In this document: positions 46,501-56,883 of the stretch, one piece after another
Layout: every line of letters begins with the position of its first letter
Position numbering within the stretch: position 1 is the first letter of the stretch
From: Salvia splendens
Lineage: Eukaryota; Streptophyta; Magnoliopsida; Lamiales; Lamiaceae
Assembly: GCF_004379255.2 (NCBI RefSeq)
Contig: NC_056035.1
Coordinates: 15,149,902 to 15,213,901 of the forward strand
Length of the DNA stretch: 64,000 nucleotides
Direction of reading: 5' to 3'
Notes under the pieces: generated by a model
Seen by the model: only the letters and a program-made list of their open reading frames with translations
Told to the model about the DNA's origin: nothing
Databases searched by the model: none
Made by a program: the position numbers and the translations under genes

Positions 46501-48175
46501 AAGTACTCGAGGAATTCCTCCAAAGAGATACTCTCCGGAGAGAATTGGAAAGAAAAGCAGATATGGAGTGGCAAACTTTGTTCAAGGCAATCTGACGAAA
46601 ATGGCCCGAGCATTTGAGGCTGCATTATATGAAGAACAGGAGATCCCGCAGACTGCTGAAGAAGCAATGAAGTACAAACATTGGAGAGAAGCTATGCTTA
46701 CCGAGATGAAAGCCTTGATGAGGAATGATACTTGGGTGAAAGAAAAACTGCCAGAAGGAGTGAAGGCTGTGGGATGTAGATGGGTGTTCACTATCAAAAG
46801 AAGGCCAGACGGGTCAATCGAACGATATAAGGCCCGACTAGTAGCAAAGGGATATACTCAAACGTATGGAGTCGATTATTCCGAGACTTTCTCCCCAGTA
46901 GCAAAAATCAACACCGTACGAGTATTATTCTCGATTGCAGCAAACAGAGACTGGCCTCTCCATCAGTTCGATGTCACGAACGCATTTCTACACGGTGAAC
47001 TACCAAAGCCCGTGTTTATGGTTCCTCCCCCAGGGTTCACTAACGAATTTATGACTGGAGAAGTGTGCAAGCTGAAAAGAACGCTATATGGGCTGAAACA
47101 GTCCCCAAGAGCCTGGTTCGGCAGGTTCACCGAAGTAATGAAGAAATATGGGTACCAGCAGAGTAACTCAGATCATACATTATTTCTCAAAAAAAGGGGA
47201 GGAAAGATCACGTGTCTCATCATCTATGTCGACGACATGATTATCACAGGAGACGATGAAGAGGAAATAGGTGAATTGAAAAAGAACTTGTTCACAGAGT
47301 TCGAGATGAAAGACCTAGGCCTCCTCAAATACTTCTTGGGCATTGAAGTCTTGAGATCAAACCGGGGAATCTTCATAAACCAAAAGAAGTATGTGCTTGA
47401 CTTGCTTGCAGAAGTGGGAATGATAGATTGCAGACCTGCCGACACTCCAATAATACAGAATCATGGATTACAAATACGTGAAGGAGGAAAGCTCACCGAC
47501 AGGGGGAGATATCAGAGATTGGTAGGAAAACTCATCTACCTTTCACATACTCGACCAGATATAGCATATGCAGTAGGTGTCGTCAGCCAGTTTATGCACT
47601 CACCGCAGGAAGATCATTGGGAAGCTGCCATAAGGATCGTTCGATACTTGAAAGGAACGGCAGACCATGGGGTGTTGTTTGAAAAACATGGTCACTTGGA
47701 AGTACATGGGTTCACTGATGCAGATTGGGCAGGAAACCCGAATGATAGAAAGTCAACCGCCGGGTACTTCACTTTTGTAGGAGGAAACCTTGTCACTTGG
47801 AGAAGCAAGAAACAGAAGGTGGTTGCGTTATCAAGTGCAGAAGCAGAGTTCCGAGGCATAAAGAGTGGCCTCACCGAGATATTATGGTTAAAAAGACTCA
47901 TGGCTGAACTTGGTCTTCATTCATCACAACCTTGTAAGTTGTTCTGTGATAATAAAGCTGCGATTAGCATCTCAGAAAACCCGGTTCAACATGATAGGAC
48001 TAAACATGTGGAGGTGGATCGACATTTTATAAAGGATAACATTGAAGCCAAAATTGTCGAATTACCGTTTGTTAAGTCCGAAGATCAATTGGCTGACATA
48101 TTGACTAAGGCAGTGAATTCGAAGTCGTTCCGAGAAGCACTTGACAAGTTGAGTGTTGGAAATCCCATCACTTAA
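43505..48175 (+). CDS. Copia-1 gag-pol polyprotein, intact
   Basis: 1556 residues in one frame. Gag occupies about residues 1-300 and ends in a zinc knuckle CSHCGKNKHTRDTC (about 282). The protease has DCGATDT (about 484). Integrase has an HHCC part (WHRRLGHP...CETCVLAK, about 612-655) and the catalytic D, D and E around DVWGP, RSDNGREF and EQNGVAERKN (about 671, 732, 764). Reverse transcriptase runs from NDTWVKEKLPEG (about 1073) with YVDDMIITGDD at about 1241. RNase H has DADWAGNPNDRKS, SAEAEF and CDNKAA (about 1405-1485). The order PR-IN-RT-RH is diagnostic of Ty1-copia. All key residues I can identify are present, so the element may be capable of moving. Confidence 0.95.
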   Translation: MSGSDSEGENKPTIKPSKMKTSKHVTVAFKLNGKNYPLWARLMKVAIGSRGGYSHIKDPPPEPENPGYAEWEETDLVVFSWIIDNVENDIIADFAHHQTAKAIWDNLAVTFEGKKDPYLIYDLEDKAIALRQGSLDLETYYRRIHGLWINVDRCRKQPVDCCDKGVKQFREFSNTMRLFKFLTGLNPEYDTIRRDILKEEPYPSVEEAYGRVQREAARLKIMPPASSTPTEVPGVGSADTSSGEIGYGYGAQRDRPINRGPPRPPPTRANHQDGGRIDKTKLWCSHCGKNKHTRDTCFLRVGFPEWWDDKQRARAQTKFAAVGIGETRQGNPQNQPREGPKGGPNPGTPKYPGDNGGGSSGGEVRVGNFVERTETQIERQKWSGGAAIGGIGFGQGSNPRSIPLLHFNPQNMKVMQFSPPLIDNPKCDPPDLDICETNPKFPRKSDLRPPISHISTHNRFTPLMNFSAALSVKNTKNVDRKGWIFDCGATDTMTPERSDFSNFKEVTKTYIRTANGEFITVAGAGTIRISPTLRLSNCLFVPSLSQRLMSVSHVTRELNCTLLMHPTFCILQDIRTRRIIGRGTEDRGLYYVDGVAQHGSAMLAHGSTKEEAWLWHRRLGHPSHGYFKLLFPNFSLPKDFSCETCVLAKSHRQSFKPSDTRMKSMFDLVHADVWGPAPVIGGSGFRYFVTFIDDCTRMTWIYFLKHKSEVIDKFILFFHMIHTQFHKTIKILRSDNGREFVNTAMSNFFHKQGLLHQTSCAYTPEQNGVAERKNRTILEMTRALMIESNVPKFLWPEAVATSIYLINRLPTKILKTKTPLDILSQQAQIPESLSMPPKVFGCTVYIHIPKHERTKFSPCATKCVFVGYGVNHKGYRCYDPNTRKIITTINCDFLETEFFYKHHLNSQGETSESNYGDCLSWFVPLPSHSIEDPPETVVTVAEQAPPESPQPRPSDSPSPISEVCPEPVSEESSTVNTNTAETEDNTVDSDTGRYVLPPRSTRGIPPKRYSPERIGKKSRYGVANFVQGNLTKMARAFEAALYEEQEIPQTAEEAMKYKHWREAMLTEMKALMRNDTWVKEKLPEGVKAVGCRWVFTIKRRPDGSIERYKARLVAKGYTQTYGVDYSETFSPVAKINTVRVLFSIAANRDWPLHQFDVTNAFLHGELPKPVFMVPPPGFTNEFMTGEVCKLKRTLYGLKQSPRAWFGRFTEVMKKYGYQQSNSDHTLFLKKRGGKITCLIIYVDDMIITGDDEEEIGELKKNLFTEFEMKDLGLLKYFLGIEVLRSNRGIFINQKKYVLDLLAEVGMIDCRPADTPIIQNHGLQIREGGKLTDRGRYQRLVGKLIYLSHTRPDIAYAVGVVSQFMHSPQEDHWEAAIRIVRYLKGTADHGVLFEKHGHLEVHGFTDADWAGNPNDRKSTAGYFTFVGGNLVTWRSKKQKVVALSSAEAEFRGIKSGLTEILWLKRLMAELGLHSSQPCKLFCDNKAAISISENPVQHDRTKHVEVDRHFIKDNIEAKIVELPFVKSEDQLADILTKAVNSKSFREALDKLSVGNPIT

Positions 48176-48187
48176 CTTGAGGGGGAG

Positions 48188-48382
48188 TGTTGGAAAGCTA
48201 AATTGAAGTGTTCCAAAGAGGATGTGGAGTCCCAACATGTTGGAAGTGTATAACATTTATTATGGAGGGTTCCAATAAGTATAGTTCCTAGAACATTTAT
48301 ATCTAGAGTCCTATATAATGTATCCTCCACGTACTCTCAAATAATCAAGTAAATAAAACATCTTTCTTCCTATCTTTCTTCA
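48188..48382 (+). repeat. 3' LTR of copia-1
   Basis: 195 bp; identical to the 5' LTR. Confidence 0.95.
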
Positions 48383-48451
48383 GGAAGCGACTTATTCTCA
48401 TCTTCTATCCACAAGAATATGTATTTAATGAGGTTTTGGCTTAAATCCATC

Positions 48452-48669
48452 GACAGCAAAGTTCCTTGTAGCTGCAGGTATGGCTAAACGAAGTCCATCA
48501 AGTTCGGGTTTGGCGATTATTTGACAACCTAGACGAGATCTGTGGGACATATAATTGGATATATATAAGATAGGTACACAGACAAAATGTCACTGTGTCC
48601 AAATGCGAGATCTAGCATGTCATTTTCCTCATCGGTTGGCTCAGATAATTTGTTATATTGGTCCACGTC
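48452..48669 (-). pseudogene. C-terminal remnant of a mitochondrial adrenodoxin-like ferredoxin
   Basis: Minus-strand exon-like parts: 48669 to about 48594 (after TTTGGCAG) reads DVDQYNKLSEPTDEENDMLD then LAFG; 48539-48452 reads SRLGCQIIAKPELDGLRLAI, PAATRNFAVDG, KPKPH and stop. These are the conserved C-terminal blocks of plant mitochondrial [2Fe-2S] ferredoxin (MFDX, adrenodoxin type), including the last cluster Cys in RLGCQ. The exons carrying the other three Cys ligands and the transit peptide are not seen anywhere to the right. The visible donor and acceptor join out of frame by one base. Copia-1 lies 70 bp past the stop and other retroelements follow upstream. A truncated pseudogene is most likely; distant upstream exons outside the window cannot be excluded. 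Confidence 0.7.
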
Positions 48670-48869
48670 CTGCCAAACCGATGACAATAATAGAGTTGGA
48701 TTAATTTGAATGTTCCACGTCCGCTTACCAGTGAAAAAATAAAGACCAGGAGGGTGAGCGGCATGACGTATTTCACCAAGAAACATAGGAGATGAAGAGG
48801 GTTGGCTGTCATAAAGAAAGATGAATATCGCTTCATGATATACTCACCATCATGATAACATGACACTTT

Positions 48870-49425
48870 TATGCTCTGATCTAAGATACACTAAATATAA
48901 CATTTTAATTTGATAGACACCTGCGACAACAAACTAAAATCTTTGGAGAAAAACATAGAATAAAATAAGTAGAAAGAGATGAAGGATACTTGAGGATCGC
49001 CGGTTGACAATTAGTGACGGAAGAAAGATGTAATTTATGATCATATACAAATGATCTTTAACTTTTTGGCTCTATTTTTGTTTTCTTTTCTTTTCTATTT
49101 TAGTTCAAAGTAGTATATGCATTGAAAGTGTATAATGTTGTCATCGGTCACCCCATTCCTATGTTATGATCTCTAAGAACTTCAACAATGGTTAATAATT
49201 TCTAGAGTCCTAGTTATACATTACTACTCATCTCGCGAGTCTTGTAACGACACAATAATCATTAAATTATTGGTCTTACAAACCAAAAGCAGTTATTGGA
49301 GTAAAATAGGGATATGATAGTATTAGACAAGATAATCAAAAGCACATTACCGTCAATTACTTTATACCCTAAAATTTTAAATAGTTAGCTACTCATAGAA
49401 AAATAGACTTAATTATTACGGAGTA
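48870..49425. other. Spacer, nothing recognised
   Basis: No exon or repeat was recognised between the ferredoxin remnant and copia-2. Confidence 0.5.
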
Positions 49426-49430
49426 CAAGA

Positions 49431-49632
49431 TGATATAAAGTAGTATCGGTAGAAAGGGGTTTGTATTCTTTCTTAATGATTTCATTATACACATTACACC
49501 AATATATAATACTAGGAATCCCTATACATGGTAAGTCTAATTAGCTTAATTACATGATTGCAATCTTCTATCTTTGGTAAGAGAATGATTCTCGAGTATC
49601 CTCCGTCTGATATTACGCAATCTTCTCCAACA
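49431..49632 (-). repeat. 3' LTR of copia-2
   Basis: 202 bp, identical by eye to 54340-54541. Confidence 0.95.
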
Positions 49633-49644
49633 CTCCCCCTCAAG

Positions 49645-52600
49645 TTAAGCGACGGGATTTCCGATGCTCAACTTGCACAACACTTCTCGAAATATCTTCG
49701 AGTTTACCGCCTTTGTAAGAATATCGGCCAGCTGATCTTCGGATTTGACGTACGGCAGTTCCACTATCTTCGCTTCGATATTCTCCTTTATGAAGTGTTT
49801 GTCTACTTCCACGTGTTTAGTTCGATCATGTTGGACGGGGTTCTCTGAAATGCTGATAGCCACTTTATTGTCACAAAATAACTTACACGTTCGAGACGAG
49901 TGTAAGTCTAACTCTCGCAGAAGTTTTCTTAGCCATAGTACTTCTGTTAGTCCACTCTTAATCCCACGGAATTCAGCCTCCGCGCTAGATAGTGCGACCA
50001 CCTTCTGTTTCTTGCTTCTCCATGTCACAAGGTTCCCTCCAACAAAGGTAAAATATCCTGCAGTAGACTTCCTATCATTCGGATTGCCAGCCCAATCTGC
50101 GTCAGTAAATCCATGTATTTCTAAGTGTCCATGCTTCTCGAACAGAAGTCCATGTTTTGATGTACCCTTCAAGTATCGGACGATCCTCACCGCCGCTTCC
50201 CAGTGCTCCTCTTGCGGTGCATGCATGAATTGACTTACTATTCCCACGGCGTAGGCAATGTCTGGCCTTGTGTGAGATAAGTAAATCAATTTCCCAACTA
50301 GCCTTTGGTATCTCCCCCTGTCCGCCAGTTTCGCATTTTCTCTCATCTGCAATCCATGGTTTTGGACCATAGGGGTGTCTACAGGCTTACAGTCTATCAT
50401 TCCAACTTCTGCCAAAAGGTCGAGTATGTATTTCCTCTGGTTTATGAAGATTCCCTTTTTCGACCTCAGTACTTCTATTCCCAGAAAGTACTTAAGGAGT
50501 CCTAGATCCTTCATCTCAAACTCATTGAACAAGTTTCTCCTGAGCTCGATCATCTCCTCTGTATCATCTCCAGTGATAATCATGTCATCTACATATATAA
50601 TCAGACAAGTAATTTTACCTTCTTTCTTCTTGATGAATAGGGTGTGGTCAGAGTTGCTTTGTTTGTATCCATACTTCTTCATTACCTCTGTGAACCTTCC
50701 AAACCATGCCCTCGGGGATTGCTTAAGTCCGTACAATGTCTTTTTCAGCTGGCATACCTCTCCAACCTGGAATTCATTGGTAAAACCGGGTGGAGGCTCC
50801 ATAAAAACCGGTTTTGGCAGCTCCCCATGTAAGAAGGCATTGGTCACATCAAATTGATGAAGTGGCCAATCTTTGTTAGCAGCAATTGAAAACAACACCC
50901 TCACAGTATTAATTTTTGCCACAGGTGAAAAAGTCTCATCATAGTCAATACCATAGGTCTGAGTGTATCCTTTTGCCACAAGTCTAGCTTTGTACCTCTC
51001 GATCGTGCCGTTCGGCCTTCGCTTTATAGTGAACACCCATCTGCATCCAACGGTCTTCACTCCTTCAGGCAATTTGCTCTTTACCCACGTATTGTTCCTC
51101 ATTAATGCTCTCATCTCTATGTTCATTGCATCCCTCCAATGCTTGTGTTTCATTGCGTCCTCTGCCGACTGTGGAATTTCCTCTTCTTCATACAGTGCGG
51201 CTTCAAAGGCTCGGGCCATCTTTGCTAAGTTCCCTTGCACAAAGTTGGCTACTCCATAACGGCTCTTTCTGCCAACCTTTTCGGGAGAATATCTCTTAGG
51301 TGGGATTCCTCTTGTAGTTCGATGGGGAAGAATATACTTTCCCGTGTCACTATCCACAGTGTTGTCCTCTTCCTCTGTACTTATAGAGTTAGGAGAAACT
51401 GAATCTTCATCAGGAATGGGTTCAGGTGTTACCTCGGATATCAGTGGAGGAGGATCTGTGGGACGCGGATGAGAAGACTCTTGCGGTGAGACTTGCTCGG
51501 CGGCAATGACAACTGGTTCTGTTAGATCCTCAATCGAAGAGTTTGGAAGTGGCACAACCCAACTTAGATAGTCCGACGAACTATTCGGTTCACTCTCCCC
51601 CTGACTACTAAGGTGGGTGTGGTAGAAGAACTCGGTTTCTAGGAAGTTATAATTCATGGTGGTGATGATTTTTTTAGTGTGGGGGTCAAAACATCGGTAC
51701 CCTCTCTGGTTTATCCCATACCCAAGGAAGACACATTTGGTTGCACAAGGCGACAGTTTGGTCCTCTCGTGTTTCGGGACATGGATATAGACGGTGCAGC
51801 CGAAGACTTTTGGGGAGAGGTTAAGGTGTTGAGGAATTTTGGTTTTTGTGGATAGGACGTCAAGGGGGGTTTTTTTGTTAAGTATTTTTGTAGGAAGTCG
51901 GTTCATGAGATAGACAGAGGTGGCAATGGCTTCGGGCCAGAAATGTTTTGGTACTTTGGATTCGATCATTAAGGCTCAGGTGATTTCAAGGATCGTTCGG
52001 TTTTTTCTTTCTGCTACCCCATTTTGTTCTGGAGTGTAGGCACAGGATGTTTGGTGGATCATTCCTTTATCTTTGCAAAACTGGGTCATCGAACTGTTAA
52101 CGAACTCTCTCCCATTATCGGACCTAAGGGTTTGGATGGTGGTATGGAACTGTGTTTGGATCATTTTATAGAAAAGGATAAATTTTTCGACAACCTCAGA
52201 TTTATGTTTTAAAAAATATATCCACGTCATTCTAGTGCAATCATCCACAAATATCACGAAATATCGAAAATTACCCCCACCAGTAATTGGTGCAGGGCCC
52301 CACACATCAGAATGTATCAAGGAAAAAATGGAATTCATACGAGTATTTGTGGGTTTAAATGACTGTCTATGGCTTTTGGCCAAAACACATGTTTCACATG
52401 AAAAATCAACAGGAATTGAAATGTTCGGAAAAAGAAGTTTAAAGTAACCGGAGGAAGGGTGTCCTAGTCTTCGGTGCCACAACCAAATTTCTTGTTTCGT
52501 GGATCCGTGAGCCAGCATCGCATTGCCATGTTGAGCTATCTCATCCACGTAGTAGAGTCCTTGCCTCTCAGTGCCACGCCCAAGAATCTTCCTCGTCTGA

Positions 52601-54223
52601 ATATCCTGTAATATGCAGAAAGTGGGATGCATTAGAAGAGTACAATTCAAGTCTCTAGTCACATGACTAATTGACATCAATCTCTGGGATAATGTAGGAA
52701 CATGCAAACAGTTTGACAAACGGAGAGTGGGAGATATATCAATGGTTCCCGACCCAACAACAGTAATTAATTCCCCATTTGCGGTTTTAATGTATGTATC
52801 AGATACTGTCTCATAGCTACTAAAATCATCTTTTTCCGGGGTCATAGTGTCTGTAGCTCCACAATCAAAAATCCACCCTTTATCCTTCGATCTATCATTA
52901 TTATAGACGTGCAATGCAGCGGAAATATTTTCTAGTGGTGCAAAGGGGTTTTTTGACACAAAACTACAAGTATTTGGGAATTTTCGAGTTTTAGGCAATA
53001 TCTGGGGTGGTAAATGATATTTCACAGAGTCTGGGGGTCTAAACTCAATAGGGTGGGGTCTATTTTCGAAATAAACATTCTTTATGGGGGGTAATTCAAA
53101 TTTAGGCTTCTTTATGGGGGGCAATTTAAAATAAGGAAAAGGATTAGGGTTTGGTGTTAAACCAAACCCTTTACCTCCATTACCGCCGCCTCGCAGCTCC
53201 TCGGCTCTCTCGGCGAAATTGCCGACCCCCCTCACGCCGCCGCCGCCGGTCGAAGCTCCCGGTGGTTTCCCCTGGTCACCGATCGGTTCTCTGTTTCCGG
53301 CCGCGGATTGTCCCTTTTCGTTTATGGTGACCGCCATTTTTGCTTGAGCCGCTCGCGCCCTCTGCTTCTCCTCCCACCACTCCGGGTATCCGGTTAAGAG
53401 GAAGCACTCCTCCTTGGTATGTCTCGGTTTCCCGCAGTGAGAACAGACCAATCGGGATTTGTCTGGCTTGCTTCCCGGTCGGTAGGTGGCTGTGGTGGGT
53501 CTTGGTGGTCCGCGGGAGGTCGGGCGATGGCTCTGGGCAGCGAGGCCAAACCCGATTCCTCCAGCCGGCGAGTCGGTTGTTTTGCTGTCATCGTCTCCGG
53601 CGGGTGGAGGGGCCGTGTTGATGCTCCTCCGGGTAGCCTCCCTCTTCACCCAGCCATAGGCTTCTTCGAGTGACATCTCTGGTCCCTCCTTAAGGATGTC
53701 CCTCCGGATTGAATCATATTCTGGATTCAACCCCGTGAGAAACTTGATCAGTCGCTTGTTGTTGTAGAATTCTCGGAATTGGTCGATGCCCTTGTCGCAA
53801 CATGTGATTGGTGATTTCTGGCAGCGATCAATATTGATCCACAGCCCGTTTATTTTCCGGTAGTATGTCTCTAGATCGAGATTTCCTTGTCTGATGTTGA
53901 TTGCTTTTTCCTCCAGGTCGTAGATGAGATACGGATCCGCCTTGCTCTCGTAAGTCACCCTCAGGCTGTCCCATAATGCCTTCGAGGTTTGGTGATGTGC
54001 GAAATCTGCGATAATATCGTCTTCGATATTGTCGACTATCCATGAAAAGACGACCAGATCGTCTTCCTCCCAATCCTCTACCTCTGATCTTGACCTTCAT
54101 CAATCTGGACCAGATTGGGTAGTTCCTCCCGTTCAATTTGAACGCAACAGTAATGTTTTTGCTGTCCCTCAGCTTTGTTGATGCTTTCGGATTCGTTTTC
54201 GTATCTTTCTCGGCGTCTGACAT
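49645..54223 (-). pseudogene. Copia-2 gag-pol, broken by a deletion and a nonsense codon
   Basis: Gag starts at 54223 (MSDAEKDTKTNPKAS). Compared with copia-1 it lacks roughly 50-60 bp near 54090, after RLMKVKIRGRG, which shifts the frame; the correct frame resumes as DWEEDDLVVFSWIVD and continues to 51976. There TGA (51978-51976) replaces the Arg codon within the block read as MTRALMIES in copia-1, just after the integrase catalytic Glu; CGA to TGA would be a CpG transition. The frame then continues open to 49645. Visible motifs include CSHCGKPRHTKEEC, DCGATDT, RSDNGREF, EQNGVAERKN, YVDDMIITGDD and DADWAGNPNDRKS. Confidence 0.9.
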
Positions 54224-54339
54224 TGTTCCTGATGTAGGATTTGATTTCTGTGTTTGGTTTTGGCTATGGGTCGAGAATTTGGTATGGTATGGCTATGATG
54301 AAATCGTTCTGAGCCAAGATTAAACCTGCTCTGAGGCCA

Positions 54340-54541
54340 TGATATAAAGTAGTATCGGTAGAAAGGGGTTTGTATTCTTTCTTAATGATTTCATTATACA
54401 CATTACACCAATATATAATACTAGGAATCCCTATACATGGTAAGTCTAATTAGCTTAATTACATGATTGCAATCTTCTATCTTTGGTAAGAGAATGATTC
54501 TCGAGTATCCTCCGTCTGATATTACGCAATCTTCTCCAACA
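54340..54541 (-). repeat. 5' LTR of copia-2
   Basis: 202 bp; adjoins the primer-binding site on the minus strand. Confidence 0.95.
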
Positions 54542-54571
54542 CAAGAGAAATCATGTTCAACATAAAGTAAA

Positions 54572-55262
54572 TGATGGGGTACGTACTAAACAAGCCCAAT
54601 AGCAGTGACGGCCCATCAGCCCAAAGCCCAAGGAAGAGTATCAGTTCGGCATTACCAAAGAGTTCGGCCCCAGCCTACAGCTCGGTAAAAGCCGACCCAA
54701 GGAAGAGTATTAGTTCGGCATTACCAAAGAGTTCGGCCCCAGCCTACAGCTCGGTAAAAGCCGACCAATCAAGCTCTACTCTCAGATCGGAAAAAGCTGC
54801 TCGGCAATAGTTCAGCAGTTCGGTCTCAGTATTCGACCGAACTGGGAGATAGTGGACCCATGCAGGATCTCATGACCACTACACGATCTATTTAGTGGTG
54901 TCAAATCATGCAGGATCTCATGCGGGATAAGCGGACCAAACAAAGAGGTAGTGGACCCATGCTGGATCTCCATGACCTCCACGACATCCACAACCATCAT
55001 TAGTGGTGATGCAAGCCACGATCTTAGTTCAATGAATAAATAGAACTTAGATCAGATAGACAGAGGTTAAGTTCTCTAGAGATCAAAGATCAAATAGCAA
55101 GTCTGTATTGTAAGCTGTAGAAAACAGATCAAGCAATACAACTCTGCCCTCTTTTCTTCCCGTGGACGTAGATTTACCTCAGTAAATCGAACCACGTAAA
55201 TCTCTGTGTCGTGATCTGTATTTTCCAGCATTCATCACCATCAAAAATTCGCCCAACCATCA
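54572..55262 (+). repeat. 5' LTR of the Tat-like element
   Basis: 691 bp. It contains a 69-bp direct repeat (units from 54628 and 54697, holding AGTTCGGCATTACCAAAGAG), a promoter-like region ending in AATAAATAGAAC and a U5 block CCCGTGGACGTAGATTTACC. Confidence 0.95.
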
Positions 55263-55338
55263 CTGGCGCCGTCTGTGGGAAACAGAGAACCAAATTTGTG
55301 ATAAAGCGAATTTTTGACCCTTTTTCCACCCCAAAAAA

Positions 55339-56883
55339 ATGCATACCAGATCACACACTACCCGTAATACCGTTCGTGAAAACCATGAGGAAGCTAGTCC
55401 AGCCCGCAGGTCCGGAAAACAGCCTCGGGAGACAGCTACTTCCAGTTTTCACGATGAAGGAACAAGCCGCTCAAAAGGTCCACACACCGAGTCTTCCCAG
55501 CAGCCTGATTTGAATGAGGCTGTCAAGCTGTTCTTGGCTGAGAAGCAGGATGAGTTCTTAGCCTTCCTGCAAAAGAGCCAACAGCCGAAGACGAAAACGG
55601 TGGATTCTCCCTCCTCCTCCAGACATGAAAGTCACTACCGCAGTAGTGTCGTGTCTTCCAGGAAGAAGAATCCTCCACCCCGACATGTTCCTGTCCCTCC
55701 TCGGTGCCGAAATCACAGGAGATCTCCATCTCCTCCATACCGAAGAGATGTCGGGTTCGCCATGTACGGAGCATTGAAGACTCCGTTCTCGGACGATATC
55801 ACCCGAACTCCCCTTCCACAGAACTACCGAACTCCGTCGATGACTTATGACGGGTTGGTGGATCCTCATGACTTCCTGGGACGCTATCAGTATAATATGG
55901 CGAACCAGGGTCTCAATGAGGTCCATATGTGCAAGCTGTTCCCCGAGCTGCTTATCGGGAACGCGAGAAGGTGGTTCGATAGCCTCCCCCAAGGCAGCAT
56001 TAGATCTTACCGAGATCTAATGGATGCTTTCCACAGGAGGTTCTTTCAGAAAGCGGAAGCCCGGATCACTTCGGCTCAGCTGCTTTCTATACGTCAAGGT
56101 CGCGACGAAAAGATCAGCGACTTCATGACGAGATTCCACAAGGAATGCCTACAAGTAGATGATCTCAACGATCTACTTGTCATTTCGGCATTCCAAAATG
56201 GAATCCTGCCCGGAGCTCTCTACAGAAAGCTCGTGGAATGCAGTCCGCAAACAGCTCAAGAGATGTGGGACATTGCGGACCAGTTCTCCCGTGCCGATGA
56301 GGCAGACCGTCGCAAACGGTCTTTAGACAGCTCATCCCGAGGAGACAGGAGGAAGCCCGATCATAGCGATCAGGGACATCCTCGCCGAACTCCTTTTGGC
56401 GATCAGGGACATCCTCGCCGAACTCCTTTTGAAAGGATTCAAAGGACTCCGGTGCAAGACCGATTGGGGCCACGTCTCAATCCTGAGAAGCCGCCCGCTC
56501 AGTTCGTACCATTGAACAAGTCAAGAGCGGAAATTTTCGAACTGCATTCCGATATGTTCGAAAAGCCAAGGCGGATGACGAAATCGGCCGCGCGCCGACC
56601 TCAGCATCAATATTGCTCCTTCCATCAAGACTACGGTCACGATACCGAGGAGTGCCGACATTTGGCTGCAGGTATTGATGCCCTTGTGAAAGCAGGGACG
56701 TTAAAAAAATACCAAAGCAAGCAGCCGAAAAAGAACAAAAAGCAGGGAGGTGCGAACTGCGCTCCTCAGGATCCGAAAAGGCAACAGGATCCCGAAGACG
56801 ATAACGAGCCGCAATATGATGGAGTAATCCTAACTATTGACGCTCTCCCTGCCGGGAAGACTAAATCGTCTCTGAAGTCATAG
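55339..56883 (+). CDS. Gag protein of the Tat-like element
   Basis: 514 residues. A basic, Ser/Pro-rich N-terminus is followed by the retrotransposon gag core (from PHDFLGRYQYNMANQGLNEV through ARRWFDSLPQGSIRSYRDLM to FQNGILPGALYRKL, about residues 175-320). A charged stretch follows, including a 13-residue direct repeat with DQGHPRRTPF. Near residue 430 is the zinc-binding-like CSFHQDYGHDTEEC. The frame ends soon after QYDGVILTIDALPAG, where protease would normally begin. It is intact and could form particles. Confidence 0.9.
   Translation: MHTRSHTTRNTVRENHEEASPARRSGKQPRETATSSFHDEGTSRSKGPHTESSQQPDLNEAVKLFLAEKQDEFLAFLQKSQQPKTKTVDSPSSSRHESHYRSSVVSSRKKNPPPRHVPVPPRCRNHRRSPSPPYRRDVGFAMYGALKTPFSDDITRTPLPQNYRTPSMTYDGLVDPHDFLGRYQYNMANQGLNEVHMCKLFPELLIGNARRWFDSLPQGSIRSYRDLMDAFHRRFFQKAEARITSAQLLSIRQGRDEKISDFMTRFHKECLQVDDLNDLLVISAFQNGILPGALYRKLVECSPQTAQEMWDIADQFSRADEADRRKRSLDSSSRGDRRKPDHSDQGHPRRTPFGDQGHPRRTPFERIQRTPVQDRLGPRLNPEKPPAQFVPLNKSRAEIFELHSDMFEKPRRMTKSAARRPQHQYCSFHQDYGHDTEECRHLAAGIDALVKAGTLKKYQSKQPKKNKKQGGANCAPQDPKRQQDPEDDNEPQYDGVILTIDALPAGKTKSSLKS

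Larger units (their letters stand above)
43158..48382 (+). mobile_element. Full-length Ty1-copia retrotransposon (copia-1), 5225 bp
   Basis: Identical 195-bp LTRs (43158-43352 and 48188-48382) run from TGTTGGAAAG to TTCTTCA. The primer-binding site TGGCATCAGAGC follows the 5' LTR and the purine tract TTGAGGGGGAG precedes the 3' LTR. A single uninterrupted gag-pol frame fills the interior. Flanking bases (CTACG on the left, GGAAG on the right) do not form a target duplication. Confidence 0.95.
49431..54541 (-). mobile_element. Ty1-copia retrotransposon copia-2, defective, 5111 bp
   Basis: Minus-strand element with two 202-bp LTRs (49431-49632 and 54340-54541) that look identical, and target duplication CAAGA at 49426-49430 and 54542-54546. 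The primer-binding site on the minus strand is TGGCCTCAGAGCAGG next to the 54340 end. The coding region is clearly related to copia-1 (same domain order and many shared blocks) but its LTRs have a different sequence. The gag-pol frame is broken twice. Confidence 0.95.

Noticed and set aside
48529..48866. Longer minus-strand frames (HAAHPPGLYFFTG and neighbours) as extra ferredoxin exons
   Set aside because: They do not resemble the ferredoxin family upstream of DVDQYNK; treated as intron or spacer.
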